64,000 nt of DNA from Tomitella biformata AHU 1821 (GCF_000524475.1 NZ_BAVQ01000009.1:96343-160342), one strand, 5' to 3'; shown: positions 26,956 to 36,503, numbered from the stretch's first letter. A program made the numbers and translations. Notes: generated by a model not told the origin, from the letters alone.

Positions 26956-27880
26956 GCCCGCGGCCGCCAGGTACTCCCATGCGCGCCCGGTCAGTGTGGC
27001 TGTCAGCCGATACAGCAGCGTCTTGTCGACGGTGACCACCCGCCAGCCCGTCTCGAAGTACATGGCGTAGCGGTTGACGTCGTAATTCCGCTGCTCCTCG
27101 GAATCGCCATGCCATTGGCCGTCGTACTCAAAGCCGACCTTCCACTCCGCCCAGCCGAGGTCGAGGTGGGCGAAGAGGCGGCCGTTGGTGTCCAGCACCG
27201 GGACCTGCGTCTCCGGGCGCGGAAATCCATTTCGGATCAGGAGCAACCGCAGATGCGTCTCGGGCGGCGACTCCGCGCCACCGTCGACAAGTTCCAGGGC
27301 CTCCCGCAAGCGGCGCAGGCCCCCAGCGCGGGGATGCGCCGCGGCGACCTCCTCGATATCCGGGCGGGCTCCATCCGCAGGCGATTGCACAGCGCGTCGA
27401 GCAGCACCACCCGCTGGTCCAGGTCCCTCTGCGAATTCGGGTCCCACCGCGGCTGCGCCGACGCCGGCCACCGTCCCAGGTCTAACCCCGTCCTCGCCGC
27501 CGACGTCACCCGCATGCCCTGTGCCCGGACGATCTCGTCCTCCGGCAGGTCCATCCGATGCACCGTCAAACCGTCGCAATCCCCCGCCCCGCCACTGCGC
27601 GGCCGGATGAGCACCGCCGGCTCGGCATCGAAGTCCCGCCAGCGGGCATCGACCCGTCGTCGCTGGTCTAGATACCGCACCCCCAGCACGGCCGCCGCGG
27701 ACCGCCGCCCAGCACTCCCGAGCCCTGGCAGTACTCCCACGCGGCCTCAGCCTTGACTCGTGCGGTGACGTCGACCGCCGGATCCACATACACGCCCCGC
27801 AGCAGCCGCTGGAACTTCGCCCTGCGATGCCCGGTCACCCCATGATCGGCCCCGCGGAACGGCCTTAAGAAATCCCCCAT
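26944..27880 (-). pseudogene. Broken gene: AbiEi-like N-terminus, DUF559/nuclease-fold C-terminus
   Basis: The reading frame is split into three. The N-terminal part (MGDFLRPFRGADHG to GSGVLGG, from 27880) continues in a second frame after about 27705 (RRSAAAVLGVRYLD to LCNRLRMEPARI), then in a third from about 27375 (IEEVAAAHPRAG to LAAAGASV). Each step fits loss of one base. The N-terminus resembles AbiEi-type antitoxin/regulator domains (FQRLLRGVYVDP); the C-terminus has a DUF559/Vsr-like nuclease core (LDLGWAEWKVGFEYDGQWH). Intact relatives in actinobacteria are around 300 aa. Two palindromes flank it. Sequencing errors are an alternative. Confidence 0.8.
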
Positions 27881-27897
27881 ACCGCCGATCATGCATC

Positions 27898-27955
27898 GAG
27901 CGTGTAGAGGAACGTGCGGGTTTTCGCGAAAACCTGCACGTTCCTCTACACGCTC
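27898..27955. repeat. Long palindrome, copy 2
   Basis: A 58-bp near-perfect palindrome with 27-base arms and a CGCG centre; only one base pair mismatches. It begins GAGCGTGTAGAGGAACGTGC and ends with the reverse complement CTCTACACGCTC. It lies downstream of the aldolase gene and upstream of the pseudogene start, so it could terminate the aldolase operon. Its sequence is nearly the same as copy 1 at 26894-26955. Confidence 0.88.
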
Positions 27956-27980
27956 AGCGGAGAAAAGCTGAACTAAGGGA

Positions 27981-29009
27981 CTACGCGTTCGCGGCTTCGC
28001 GCTCCTGGATGAGGGTCAGCGCGATGTCGATGATCATGTCCTCCTGGCCGCCGACGAGCTTGCGCTTGCCGGCCTCGAGCAGCAGGGTCCGCACGTCGAT
28101 GCCGTAGCGCTCCGACGCGACCTCCGCGTGGCGCAGGAAGCTCGAGTACACGCCGGCGTAGCCGAGGGTCAGCGTCTCGCGGTCCACCCGGACGGGGCGG
28201 TCCTGCAGCGGGCGGACGATGTCGTCGGCGGCGTCCTGCAGCGCCATCAGGTCGCAGCCGTGGTCCCAGCCGTAGATGTCGGCGACGGCGATGAACGGCT
28301 CGATGGGGCAGTTGCCGGCCCCGGCACCGTGGCCCGCGAGCGAGGCGTCGACGCGGGTGACGCCGTTCTCCACGGCCACCACGGAGTTCGCGACCGAGAG
28401 CGACAGGTTCTCGTGGGCGTGGATGCCGATCTCGGTGCCCTCGTCGAGGACCTCCTTGTAGGCACGCACCCGCGCGGCGACGTCGGGCATGGTCAGGCGG
28501 CCGCCGGAGTCGGTGACGTACACGCAGTGCGCGCCGTAGGACTCCATCAGCTTGGCCTGCTTGGCGAGCTCCTCGGGCGGCGCCATGTGGCTCATCATGA
28601 GGAAGCCCGAGACGTCCATGCCGATCTCGCGGGCGGTGGTGATGTGCTGCGCGGAGACGTCGGCCTCCGTGCAGTGCGTGGCGATGCGGACCGAGCGCAC
28701 GCCCAGGTCCCAGGCGCGCTGCAGGTCGTGGACGGTGCCCACGCCCGGCAGGAGCAGGGTGGTCAGGCGGGCGTTCGTGATCGCATCGGCCGCGGCCTCG
28801 ATCCACTCCCAGTCGGTGTGCGAGCCGGGGCCGTAGTTGATGGAGCCGCCGGCGAGGCCGTCACCGTGGGCGACCTCGATGGCGCCGACGCCGGCGGCGT
28901 CCAGCGCGGAGACGATGCGGCGCACGTCCGTCGGGCTGATGCGGTGGCGCACCGCGTGCATCCCGTCGCGGAGCGTGACGTCCTGGATGAAGAGGTTGGG
29001 CTTGCTCAT
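27981..29009 (-). CDS. hsaF: 4-hydroxy-2-oxovalerate aldolase
   Basis: Class II metal-dependent aldolase of 342 aa that splits 4-hydroxy-2-oxoacids into pyruvate and an aldehyde. TLRDG near residue 12 has the catalytic Arg/Asp pair and [12 protein letters not shown] the metal-binding His residues. It works in a channelling complex with the acylating aldehyde dehydrogenase encoded just upstream (one-base overlap TGATG). The set is called hsa/tes in steroid catabolism and bph/dmp/mhp in aromatic catabolism; the symbol is by analogy, because the steroid or aromatic source cannot be read here. Confidence 0.95.
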   Translation of the reverse strand: MSKPNLFIQDVTLRDGMHAVRHRISPTDVRRIVSALDAAGVGAIEVAHGDGLAGGSINYGPGSHTDWEWIEAAADAITNARLTTLLLPGVGTVHDLQRAWDLGVRSVRIATHCTEADVSAQHITTAREIGMDVSGFLMMSHMAPPEELAKQAKLMESYGAHCVYVTDSGGRLTMPDVAARVRAYKEVLDEGTEIGIHAHENLSLSVANSVVAVENGVTRVDASLAGHGAGAGNCPIEPFIAVADIYGWDHGCDLMALQDAADDIVRPLQDRPVRVDRETLTLGYAGVYSSFLRHAEVASERYGIDVRTLLLEAGKRKLVGGQEDMIIDIALTLIQEREAANA

Positions 29010-29956
29010 CAGTTGTTTGCTCCCTGCAGCTGGGCGATCCGCTCGGCGATCTGCATACCGGCGGCGGTCATGATGTCGAGGTTGCCTGCGTATGCGGGCA
29101 GGTAGTGCGCGGCGCCCTCGACCTCGAGGAACACCGACACCTGGTGGGTCGGGCGGCTCGCGCCGTCGACGAGCAGGGTCTCCACCGGCTGGTCAGCCGG
29201 GATCTCGGTGATCTGGACCTGCTGCTTGAGGCGGTAGCCGGGCACGTAGGCGGAGACGTCGCCGACCATCTTCTCGATGGACGCCTTGATCTCCTCGTGC
29301 ATCGCGGGGTCCGGGGCGTCGACCAGGCAGAACACCGTGTCACGCATGATCAGCGGCGGCTCGGCCGGGTTGAGGATGATGACGGCCTTGCCGCGCTCCG
29401 CGCCGCCGACCGAGACGATCGCCTGCGAGGTGGTCTCCGTGAACTCGTCGATGTTGGCGCGGGTGCCCGGGCCGGCCGACTTGGACGCGATGGAGGCCAC
29501 GATCTCCGCGTAGGCCACGGGCACGACGCGCGAGACGGCCGCGACCATCGGGATCGTCGCCTGGCCACCACAGGTGACCATGTTGACGTTCTGCGCGGCC
29601 AGGTGCTCGTCGGCGTTGACGGCGGGCACGACGAACGGGCCGATAGCGGCGGGCGTCAGGTCGATCATGATCTTGCCCAGCGGGGCCAGGCGCGCGTTGT
29701 TCGCGATGTGCGCCTTCGCCGACGTCGCGTCGAACACGATCTGGATCTCGTCGAAGTTCGGCAGGGCGATAAGCCCCTCGACGCCCTCTGCGGTGGTCGG
29801 CACGCCGAGGCGGGCGGCGCGGGCCAGCCCGTCGGAGGCCGGGTCGATGCCGACCATGGCGCCCATCTCGAGGTGCTCGGAATTGCGGATGACCTTGATC
29901 ATCAGGTCCGTGCCGATGTTGCCCGGTCCAATGATCGCGACCTTGATCTTGCTCAT
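29009..29956 (-). CDS. hsaG: Acetaldehyde/propionaldehyde dehydrogenase (acylating)
   Basis: A 315-aa CoA-acylating dehydrogenase that converts the aldehyde from the aldolase into acetyl- or propionyl-CoA. NAD-binding [18 protein letters not shown] at the N-terminus and catalytic Cys in [13 protein letters not shown]. Its ATG overlaps the hydratase stop (ATGA). The closely coupled order hydratase, dehydrogenase, aldolase is the standard lower meta-cleavage pathway. The symbol is by family resemblance. Confidence 0.95.
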   Translation of the reverse strand: MSKIKVAIIGPGNIGTDLMIKVIRNSEHLEMGAMVGIDPASDGLARAARLGVPTTAEGVEGLIALPNFDEIQIVFDATSAKAHIANNARLAPLGKIMIDLTPAAIGPFVVPAVNADEHLAAQNVNMVTCGGQATIPMVAAVSRVVPVAYAEIVASIASKSAGPGTRANIDEFTETTSQAIVSVGGAERGKAVIILNPAEPPLIMRDTVFCLVDAPDPAMHEEIKASIEKMVGDVSAYVPGYRLKQQVQITEIPADQPVETLLVDGASRPTHQVSVFLEVEGAAHYLPAYAGNLDIMTAAGMQIAERIAQLQGANN

Positions 29957-30777
29957 GCGTTGTTGCCTTCCACGAATCGTGCGCTGACGGTGCCCAGTCC
30001 GGACACGGTGACGGTGACGGTCTCGCCGGCGGCGACGGTGGCCATCGGGCCGAGCGCGCCGGACAGGATGACCTGGCCCGCGAGCAGCGGCTGGCCGAGC
30101 TCCCGTGCCGTCTGGGCGAGCCAGACGACGGCCTCGATGGGGTCGCCCAGGCAGGCGGCGCCGTTGCCGGTGGAGACCTCGCGGCCGTCGACGGACATGG
30201 TCATCTCGACGTCGACCGGCTCGACCTCGGCGAGGGTGCGGCGCTCGGTGCCGAGCACGTACACGCCGGAGGACGCGTTGTCGGCGACGGTGTCGCCGAA
30301 GCGGATGTCCCAGTTCTCGACGCGGCTGTCGCAGATCTCCAGGGCGGCGACGGCGTACTCGATCGCGTCGCGCACCTGGGCCTTGTCCAGCTCGCCCTCG
30401 ATGAGGTCCTTGCCGAGCACGAAGCCGACCTCGCCCTCGATCTTCGGCTGGATCAGCCGGCTCATGGGGATGTCCCCGCCATTGGGGAAGTCCATGTCCT
30501 CGAAGAGGACGCCGAGGTCGGGCTGACCCACCCCGAGCTGCTCCTGGACGGCCTTCGAGGTGAGGCCGATCTTGCGGCCCACGACCTTCGCGCCGGCCGC
30601 CTGCTTGCGCGCGTTCACCTGGTTCTGGACCTTGTAGGCGGCGACGAGGTCGGTCTCACCGATCAGGTCGCGCACCGGCTCGCAGGGCACGCCGGCCTCG
30701 ATGGCGGCGTAGAGGCGGTCCGCGGCCTTGGCGATGTCGGCATCGCTCACTGTCGTGGAGGGGGTTTGCTGGCTCAT
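29953..30777 (-). CDS. hsaE: 2-hydroxypenta-2,4-dienoate hydratase
   Basis: A 274-aa hydratase of the MhpD/BphH/HsaE family (fumarylacetoacetate-hydrolase superfamily). It hydrates 2-hydroxydienoates to 4-hydroxy-2-oxoacids for the aldolase. Characteristic segments: [31 protein letters not shown], and [12 protein letters not shown] with acidic metal ligands. I chose the ATG at 30777 ([10 protein letters not shown]); the longer frame to 30969 crosses the divergent promoter. It is the first gene of the three-gene operon and is divergent from an IclR regulator. Confidence 0.93.
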   Translation of the reverse strand: MSQQTPSTTVSDADIAKAADRLYAAIEAGVPCEPVRDLIGETDLVAAYKVQNQVNARKQAAGAKVVGRKIGLTSKAVQEQLGVGQPDLGVLFEDMDFPNGGDIPMSRLIQPKIEGEVGFVLGKDLIEGELDKAQVRDAIEYAVAALEICDSRVENWDIRFGDTVADNASSGVYVLGTERRTLAEVEPVDVEMTMSVDGREVSTGNGAACLGDPIEAVVWLAQTARELGQPLLAGQVILSGALGPMATVAAGETVTVTVSGLGTVSARFVEGNNA

Positions 30778-30820
30778 GGCTACCACTGTCCAACATCCCT
30801 GCCGGGGTGCGCCAGCAATA

Positions 30821-30839
30821 CGTCTCGCTGAGCGATACG
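30821..30839. promoter_or_regulatory. Probable IclR operator
   Basis: A 19-bp palindrome CGTCTCGCTGAGCGATACG with one mismatched pair, in the 70-base gap between the divergent hydratase operon and the iclR-family gene. IclR regulators commonly bind such sites to control adjacent catabolic operons. Confidence 0.6.
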
Positions 30840-30847
30840 CTCGGCAG

Positions 30848-31603
30848 ATGACCGCGGACCTCGACACCGTGCTGGGCAAGGCCGTGACGATCCTGCGCGC
30901 CTTCCGCCCCGACGACCATGTGCTGCCCCTCGCGGAATTGGTCCGCCGCACCGGGCTGCACAAGGCCACGGTCTACCGGCTCGCCGGAGACCTGGCGGCG
31001 AATCGGCTCCTCGACCGGGTCGAGGGCGGATATCGCCTCAGCGGCGGCCTGTTCGAGCTCGGCATGCTCGCCTCCCTAGAGCGCAGCCTCCTGGAAATGG
31101 CGATGCCGTTCCTGCAGGACCTCTACGCGCGCACCCATGAGACGGTGCACCTGGGCGTGCGCGACGGCCACGACGTGGTCTACGTCGCGAAGATCGGCGG
31201 GCACAGCCAGGCGAGCTCCCCATCCCGCATCGGCGGACGGCTGCCCCTGCACTGCGCCGCCATTGGCAAGGCGCTGCTGGCCGACGAGGACCCGGCCGTG
31301 CGCCGGGAGGTCCTCGGCGGCGAGCTGGTCCGGCGCACCCCATACACCGTGGTGGCCCCGGGCATCCTGCGCGATCAGCTGGCCCGCATCTCGGCGGCGG
31401 GGGTGGCGTTCGAGCGCGAGGAGTCCGCGCTGGGACTGACCTGCGTGGCGGCCCCGGTCTTCGGCCGGGGCGAGCGGCCCGTCGCGGCGATCAGCGTGAC
31501 GGGGCCCATCGGCCGGTTCAAGCCCGAAAATCACGTGAGCGCGATCCGGTCCGCGGCCGCCGGGCTGGCCAGCACCCTCGGCCGCCGCGACCACCTGGGC
31601 TAA
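30848..31603 (+). CDS. IclR-family transcriptional regulator
   Basis: A 251-aa IclR protein. N-terminal winged HTH (LAELVRRTGLHKATVYRLAG) and C-terminal effector domain (from ETVHLGVRDGHDVVYVAKIG to AISVTGPIGRF). The ATG at 30848 is chosen, just after the palindrome. It likely controls the divergent hydratase/dehydrogenase/aldolase operon; the effector may be a pathway acid. Confidence 0.9.
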   Translation: MTADLDTVLGKAVTILRAFRPDDHVLPLAELVRRTGLHKATVYRLAGDLAANRLLDRVEGGYRLSGGLFELGMLASLERSLLEMAMPFLQDLYARTHETVHLGVRDGHDVVYVAKIGGHSQASSPSRIGGRLPLHCAAIGKALLADEDPAVRREVLGGELVRRTPYTVVAPGILRDQLARISAAGVAFEREESALGLTCVAAPVFGRGERPVAAISVTGPIGRFKPENHVSAIRSAAAGLASTLGRRDHLG

Positions 31604-31631
31604 CGTCCCGCCAACCGCTATTCTCCTCGAC

Positions 31632-32495
31632 ATGCATCTCAGACGGTCGTTCAGCGCAGCCTTCCTCGCCGCAGCCATCGCCTTCGCCGGTATCGCGCCC
31701 GCCGCCGCGAACTCGACAGCTGCCGTCCCAACGGCTGACAGCCCAGCGTCATCCTGCAGGCCGGCGTCCGACGCGGAGTCGGACGCCAGGCTCGCCGAGC
31801 TCACGGACCCCGCGGGCGTCACCACCTTCGACGAGGCGCAGGAACGGATTTCCGCGCTGCGCACCGAGCTCAGCAACCCCGAGGATCTCCGGGGGACATT
31901 CCCGATCGCCTTCGACAACATCCTCGATTTGGTGGGGCCGAGCATCGAGTCCGGCATCTACGACGACTCCGAGTGGGCCACCGCTCTCGCCGTCGAGGTC
32001 GTGCGGCTATACCTGGCCGGTCTGCACGAGTACGTCACCGGCGGCACTCCCGCCGCGCACTGGGCCGCGGCCTTCGCGCTCACCGAGGACTGCGACCGCA
32101 GCCCGGGCCGAGTCCTGCTGGGGCAGATCTTCGCGCACCTGATCATCGACTTCCCGCACGCGCTCGTCACGATCGGGACGACGCCCGAGCACACCCACGA
32201 CTTCTACACCTTCGGCGAAGCCCTTGTCGACGCCACCCCAGCGATCGCGACGGACTTCGAGGCGACCTATGGGGTAGACCTCGGCCCCCTGTTCACGGGC
32301 TGGTTCGTGGGCGACGTCATCGGCGATAAGACGACCACCACCGTGATGTTCCAGTCGGTGCGGACGGCGGCCCTGATCAACAGCTTTGGCCTGCAGAACC
32401 CGGCCACCCGGGATGCCACCCTCATCGAAATGGACCTGCTCCTGCGCGCCGCCAACCTCAGCCTCGACGGCATGGAGCTGGCTGGCTTGATCTAG
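31632..32495 (+). CDS. Secreted DUF5995-family protein
   Basis: A 287-aa exported protein. Residues 1-27 form a Sec signal peptide (RRSFSAAFLAAAIAFAGIAP, cleavage near AAA-NS). The mature part has HLIIDFPHALV, the most conserved motif of the DUF5995 family, whose function is unknown. The protein is helical and has a run of acidic residues. It converges with another exported protein gene 12 bases away. Confidence 0.78.
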   Translation: MHLRRSFSAAFLAAAIAFAGIAPAAANSTAAVPTADSPASSCRPASDAESDARLAELTDPAGVTTFDEAQERISALRTELSNPEDLRGTFPIAFDNILDLVGPSIESGIYDDSEWATALAVEVVRLYLAGLHEYVTGGTPAAHWAAAFALTEDCDRSPGRVLLGQIFAHLIIDFPHALVTIGTTPEHTHDFYTFGEALVDATPAIATDFEATYGVDLGPLFTGWFVGDVIGDKTTTTVMFQSVRTAALINSFGLQNPATRDATLIEMDLLLRAANLSLDGMELAGLI

Positions 32496-32507
32496 GCCGG
32501 CCGCGGG

Positions 32508-34103
32508 CTAGCCGAATAGTGCGCCGAGAGAGCCCAGCGAGCCCAAGCCCCCGCCGACGCCCGCATCGACCGTCAGCGCCACCTGCTGCGTTGCGGGCTC
32601 GCCGACCCCGTTCTCCGCCGTGACGGCGAATTCGACCACGCCGGGGTCCACCGGGGTGCCGGACAGGACGCCCGACGCCTCGTCGAGCGCGATGCCCCGG
32701 GGCAGGTTGCCGTCGGAGACCGTGAACCGCGCCTCCGGGAAGGCCGAGGCGCTGAAGGTGTGCGAGTAGCCGGTCCCCGTCGTCGCCGCGGCCGGTGCGG
32801 GCGAGGTGAAGGCGGGGGCGCGATGCAGCTCGCTCTCGTCGTTCACGGGCACGAACGGCTCCGCCGGGTTTCCCGTCCATCGGTGCAGGGTGATGTCGGC
32901 GGTCTCACGGCCGTTGACGACGCTGTTACGGGCGAGGTAGAAGAGCCCATCGCCCAGCGACTCCATCCCGACGTCCGCCTTCTGGACCCAGCCGTGGATG
33001 TCTGTCGCGGGGTCCACGAGTCCGTCCTGGGCCAGGTCGATCAGCAAGCCCGTGTCGCCGCCGGTGCCCTCAAGCTCGCCAAGAACCGGCTGTGTGGCGG
33101 CGTCGATGGCGAACAGGGTGTAATTCGGGAATTGGGGCTTGCTCCCCTTGTAGACCCCCATGAACCAGCGGCCTAGGAACGCGTCGTACTCCAGGTTCTG
33201 CACGCCATAGCTGGTGTTGCCAGTGCGGACGAAGTACTTGCCGGACATCGTATCCGGTCCGCTGCGGTGCGGGTCCGCCTCGACGAGCGGCCGCTCATAG
33301 GCGCCCCACCCGCTGGTGTCGTACTGCAGCAGCACCTGATTGTCGTTATCAGTCCGGCCCACGTTCGAGTACACGCCATAGGCGACGGTCAGGTATTGCG
33401 CGCCATCGTTGGAGCCGAACTTCGGCCCGAAGCTCACGCCATCGATCCCGCTGCTGCCGTAGCGGTGGTCCGGGGTGTTCCCGATGTTGCCGTCGAAGAC
33501 ACCGTTCTGGTCCATGTCCGCGGAGTAGTCGTCCACCACCTCGTCGAGGTGCACCGTCGTCACGATCGCGGCGTCCTCCGCGTCCATCCCGATGCGGTCG
33601 ACTTTGTCCACGTCGAGGATCGCGATGTAGAACGCCTCCTGCGCCTTGTACTCCAGCGAGCCGTAGACGCGGCCGTCAGCCTCGTTGAGGTCGAGGTCGC
33701 CGAGGTGCCCGGTGAACCCGCTGACCGTGCCGAGGACATTGCCCGCAAGATCGGTCTTGACCAGCATCGTGGTGAATGAGTAGTAGATCCGCCCCTTGTC
33801 CGCGTCGACCGCGATGCCCTGCACGTGGCCGGCGTCCCAGTTGCCGGCGTTGAGCGTCTTGGCGAAGCCCTTGATCCCGGGCACGCCCGGGGTCGCGGTG
33901 ACGCTGACCGGCGCGCTCCGCTCGCCGTCGCTGTTCACGGCGCCGCGGAAGTCCTCGGTGAGCACCACCTCGTCGCCAGCCGCCTCTGCCCCGGGGGCGG
34001 CGACCGCCGGTGACGCGCTCATCGCCATCACGCTGGCCACCACAGCGGCCGCCACTATCGGCTCCACGAATTGCCGTCGGCTCTTCGCCGTACTACCCGA
34101 CAC
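32508..34103 (-). CDS. Exported beta-propeller-like protein with Ig-like domain
   Basis: A 531-aa secreted protein. The N-terminus has SRRQFVEPIVAAAVVASVMA, a possible Tat signal (twin Arg), ending near SPAVAA. Residues about 90-400 contain repeated strand-rich segments with Asp/Gly turns (VQGIAVDADKGRIYYSF, HLGDLDLNEADGRVYGS), suggesting a beta-propeller. Residues about 425-510 form a putative Ig fold (FTVSDGNLPRGIALDEASG). The C-terminus is a short Gly-rich tail (GGGLGSLGSLGALFG). Function unknown; extracellular or cell-wall location is likely. Confidence 0.75.
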   Translation of the reverse strand: MSGSTAKSRRQFVEPIVAAAVVASVMAMSASPAVAAPGAEAAGDEVVLTEDFRGAVNSDGERSAPVSVTATPGVPGIKGFAKTLNAGNWDAGHVQGIAVDADKGRIYYSFTTMLVKTDLAGNVLGTVSGFTGHLGDLDLNEADGRVYGSLEYKAQEAFYIAILDVDKVDRIGMDAEDAAIVTTVHLDEVVDDYSADMDQNGVFDGNIGNTPDHRYGSSGIDGVSFGPKFGSNDGAQYLTVAYGVYSNVGRTDNDNQVLLQYDTSGWGAYERPLVEADPHRSGPDTMSGKYFVRTGNTSYGVQNLEYDAFLGRWFMGVYKGSKPQFPNYTLFAIDAATQPVLGELEGTGGDTGLLIDLAQDGLVDPATDIHGWVQKADVGMESLGDGLFYLARNSVVNGRETADITLHRWTGNPAEPFVPVNDESELHRAPAFTSPAPAAATTGTGYSHTFSASAFPEARFTVSDGNLPRGIALDEASGVLSGTPVDPGVVEFAVTAENGVGEPATQQVALTVDAGVGGGLGSLGSLGALFG

Positions 34104-34127
34104 GTTGACTCCTCCAAGACAAGGGAA

Positions 34128-34147
34128 CCCGGCCCCAGCGGGCCGGG
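34128..34147. other. GC-rich hairpin upstream of an exported-protein gene
   Basis: CCCGGCCC and GGGCCGGG form a perfect 8-bp stem with a CAGC loop, about 25 bases upstream of the exported-protein ATG. It may be part of that gene's leader or a terminator; no T-tract follows. Confidence 0.4.
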
Positions 34148-34338
34148 TCGCGGCAACACCTCCGCGGATCTAAAGGCTGCCTCAGCGACCTGAAGCGGAA
34201 GGAACATTGGGACGGCTAACTAAATAATTCTGGAACAACTGTTCAATTGTTGTAGGGGTTGGCCACCACCCGGCACCGACGGATTCATGGCATGCTCAAT
34301 TCCAGCGCACACTGATCCCCGCCCGGAAGGCTGCCGCG

Positions 34339-34509
34339 GTGCACAAGTCTCGACCCGCCCTCGCCGATGTCGCATTAACGCTCGCCGTTGCCATCGCCCT
34401 GGGCGCCGTAGTGGGAGTCCTCCTGGCCAATGCCGTCGTGGGCGTGGCGGTCGGGGTCGGCACCGCGGTCCTGTTCCGGTTCACACTCCGGTCGATCACC
34501 CAGAAGTGA
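34339..34509 (+). CDS. Small membrane protein, 56 aa
   Basis: A short GTG-started frame: VHKSRPALADVALTLAVAIA then a long hydrophobic stretch with small residues, ending RFTLRSITQK. One or two transmembrane helices are likely and the C-terminus is positively charged. No clear ribosome binding site is visible. It precedes the SnoaL-like gene by 160 bases. No family was recognised; existence as a gene is moderately supported by composition and stop position. Confidence 0.45.
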   Translation: MHKSRPALADVALTLAVAIALGAVVGVLLANAVVGVAVGVGTAVLFRFTLRSITQK

Positions 34510-34672
34510 CGGCTGCGGACTGGCCCAAGCGTGACTCCAACGCGTCGATCAGCAACATAAGGCCGAAATCGAACTCTTCCTCGTGATCGCACTCGGCGAG
34601 ATACGGGGGTCGCCGATCCCCGCTTCCTGCAGTTCTTCCCGTCCAGCGAGCTGACCCGAAACGGAACCCACC

Positions 34673-35242
34673 ATGACCCCCAGCACCGCGCCCCACCGCA
34701 CCATCCCCGCCGAGGACATCCTGCACGCACGCGAGAAGCTGGTGCTCAACCACTTCCACGACGAGGTCCGCCAGGACTGGGACGACGTGCTGGCGACCTT
34801 CCCGCATCCGCACTACGAGCTCATCGCCAGCATGACGGTGCATGACGGCGACGGCGACGTCCGGGGATACTACGACGAGACCCGCACCGCGTTCCCCGAC
34901 CAGGACCACGAGATCATCGCCCTGCGCCACAGCGCCGACGCCGTGATCGTCGAATTCTGGCTGTTGGGAACGCATCTCGGCCCGCTCGGCAAGATCCCCG
35001 CGACCGGCGGGAAGCACCGCACCAGGATGACGGCGTACTTCATCTTCGACGAGCACGAGAACCTGGTGACCGAGCGGATCTACTTCGACCAGCTGACAAT
35101 CCTCAAGCAGGTCCTCGCCGGGCTGGACAAGAAAGACCCCCGCGACCTGGTCACGCTCGGCCGCGCCGTCATCGGCATGCTGGGGATGGCCGGCGAGGCG
35201 CCCGACGCCCGCCTGCTCGAGACGACCGAGCCAGATCTCTGA
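34673..35242 (+). CDS. SnoaL/NTF2-like fold protein
   Basis: A 189-aa protein resembling SnoaL-type polyketide cyclases and ketosteroid-isomerase-fold proteins. Typical elements: HPHYELIASMTVHDGDGDVR and RMTAYFIFDEHENLVTERIYFD, the latter a hallmark strand of SnoaL-like proteins. The conserved acidic and His residues suggest a small-molecule pocket, but the reaction is unknown. It lies 22 bases before an MBL-fold hydrolase gene and is probably co-transcribed with it. Confidence 0.8.
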   Translation: MTPSTAPHRTIPAEDILHAREKLVLNHFHDEVRQDWDDVLATFPHPHYELIASMTVHDGDGDVRGYYDETRTAFPDQDHEIIALRHSADAVIVEFWLLGTHLGPLGKIPATGGKHRTRMTAYFIFDEHENLVTERIYFDQLTILKQVLAGLDKKDPRDLVTLGRAVIGMLGMAGEAPDARLLETTEPDL

Positions 35243-35264
35243 CTCTGATTCCACCAGGAGATCG

Positions 35265-36071
35265 ATGATGCGCGTCCACCACCTCAACTGCGCCACGCTG
35301 CGGCCGCCCGCCATGCCCGACGGCCTGGTCTGCCATGTCCTGCTGCTGGAAACCGCGTCCGGCCTCGTGCTGGTCGACTCCGGCCTCGGCCTGCGGGACC
35401 CGGCGGAACGGGCCAGACGGTTCGGCCCGGCCAGGTTCTTTGTGCGGCCCGCCTACGATCCCGAGGAGAGCGCCTTTCGCCAGATCACGCGGCTCGGGCT
35501 CGATCCCCAGGATGTGCGGCACATCGTGCTCACGCATTTCGACGCCGATCACACCGGTGGCATCGCCGACTTCCCGTGGGCCCAGATCCACCTGACCGCC
35601 GCCGAGTCCTTCGCGGCGCGGCACCCCCAGACACTGCAGGAGAAGGGCCGCTATCTCCCCGCCCAGCTCGAGCACAACCCGCTGCTCGTCGAACACACGC
35701 CGGCGCAGTCGGAGAGCTGGCGGGGCTTCCCGGGGGCCAAGGAACTCACCGACATCGCCCCCGGCATCGTGCTGATCAACCTGCCAGGGCACAGCCGTGG
35801 CCACGCGGCGGTGGCGGTCGACGCGGGCGAGAGGTGGGTCCTCCACGCCGGCGACTCCTTCTACCACCACGGCCAGGTCGACGGCGCTGGCAAGGCGCCG
35901 AAGGCGCTGCTCGCGATGGAGCGCCTCATCGCGTATGACTGGGCCAAGGTCCGGGCCAATCATGATCGGCTCACGCAGCTATGGGCCGCGGCCGAGCCTG
36001 ACCTGCTGCTCGTCAACGCCCACGACCCCCACCTGCTGGATCTCGCGCGCCGGGGGCGCGCACCGTCGTAG
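35265..36071 (+). CDS. Metallo-beta-lactamase-fold hydrolase
   Basis: A 268-aa MBL-fold enzyme. The metal motif is THFDADHTGG (HxxDxDH type); later His/Asp ligands are in GHSRGHAAV, HAGDSFYHH and the C-terminal NAHDPH. Such proteins hydrolyse esters, lactones or thioesters. Two adjacent ATGs (35265, 35268) follow AGGAG; either can be used. It probably forms an operon with the SnoaL-like gene and converges with the GlcG/HbpS-like gene. Confidence 0.88.
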   Translation: MMRVHHLNCATLRPPAMPDGLVCHVLLLETASGLVLVDSGLGLRDPAERARRFGPARFFVRPAYDPEESAFRQITRLGLDPQDVRHIVLTHFDADHTGGIADFPWAQIHLTAAESFAARHPQTLQEKGRYLPAQLEHNPLLVEHTPAQSESWRGFPGAKELTDIAPGIVLINLPGHSRGHAAVAVDAGERWVLHAGDSFYHHGQVDGAGKAPKALLAMERLIAYDWAKVRANHDRLTQLWAAAEPDLLLVNAHDPHLLDLARRGRAPS

Positions 36072-36503
36072 TCAGGCGCCGGGCTGAGCGGTCAGCCCGG
36101 CCGCCGCGATCCCGGCCACCGCGGCCGCCTCGTCGTGGTCGGAGGTGTCGCCCGTGACACCGACGGCGCCGATCAGCGTGCCCTCGCCGTCGCGCACCAG
36201 CACACCGCCGGGCACTGGCACCAGGGCGCCGCCGATGGCCGAGGCCGCCGCGGCGATGAAGTAGGCCTGGTCCTCCGCCCGCGCCATCAGCGCCCGCGAG
36301 CCGACGCCCAGGGCAAGTGCGCCATTCGCCTTGCCAAACGCGATCTCGAAGCGCTTATTCGACGAGCCGTCCTCGCGCTCGGCGGCCAGCACGTGCCCGC
36401 CCGCGTCGAGCACCACCACGGTCAGTGGCTTGAAGCCCTCCTGCGCGCCATGCGCACGGGCGGCGGCGATCAGGGTACGGGCGGTGTCGAGGTTGAGAGT
36501 CAT
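36072..36503 (-). CDS. GlcG/HbpS-like protein
   Basis: A 143-aa protein of the GlcG/HbpS family (DUF336), small mixed alpha/beta proteins that bind heme or accompany glycolate/diol utilisation. Family features: DAGGHVLAAEREDGS and the C-terminal GALVPVPGGVLVRDGEG and GAVGVTGDTSDHDE. It begins at the ATG at 36503 (MTLNLDTA); the upstream ATG at 36515 is less likely. It is on the same strand as, and downstream of, the FMN lactate dehydrogenase gene (155-base gap). Confidence 0.85.
   Translation of the reverse strand: MTLNLDTARTLIAAARAHGAQEGFKPLTVVVLDAGGHVLAAEREDGSSNKRFEIAFGKANGALALGVGSRALMARAEDQAYFIAAAASAIGGALVPVPGGVLVRDGEGTLIGAVGVTGDTSDHDEAAAVAGIAAAGLTAQPGA

Noticed and set aside
27237..27740. 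Separate 167-codon gene within the pseudogene
   Set aside because: Its N-terminus and C-terminus are out-of-frame filler; only the middle matches, so it is one segment of a single broken gene.
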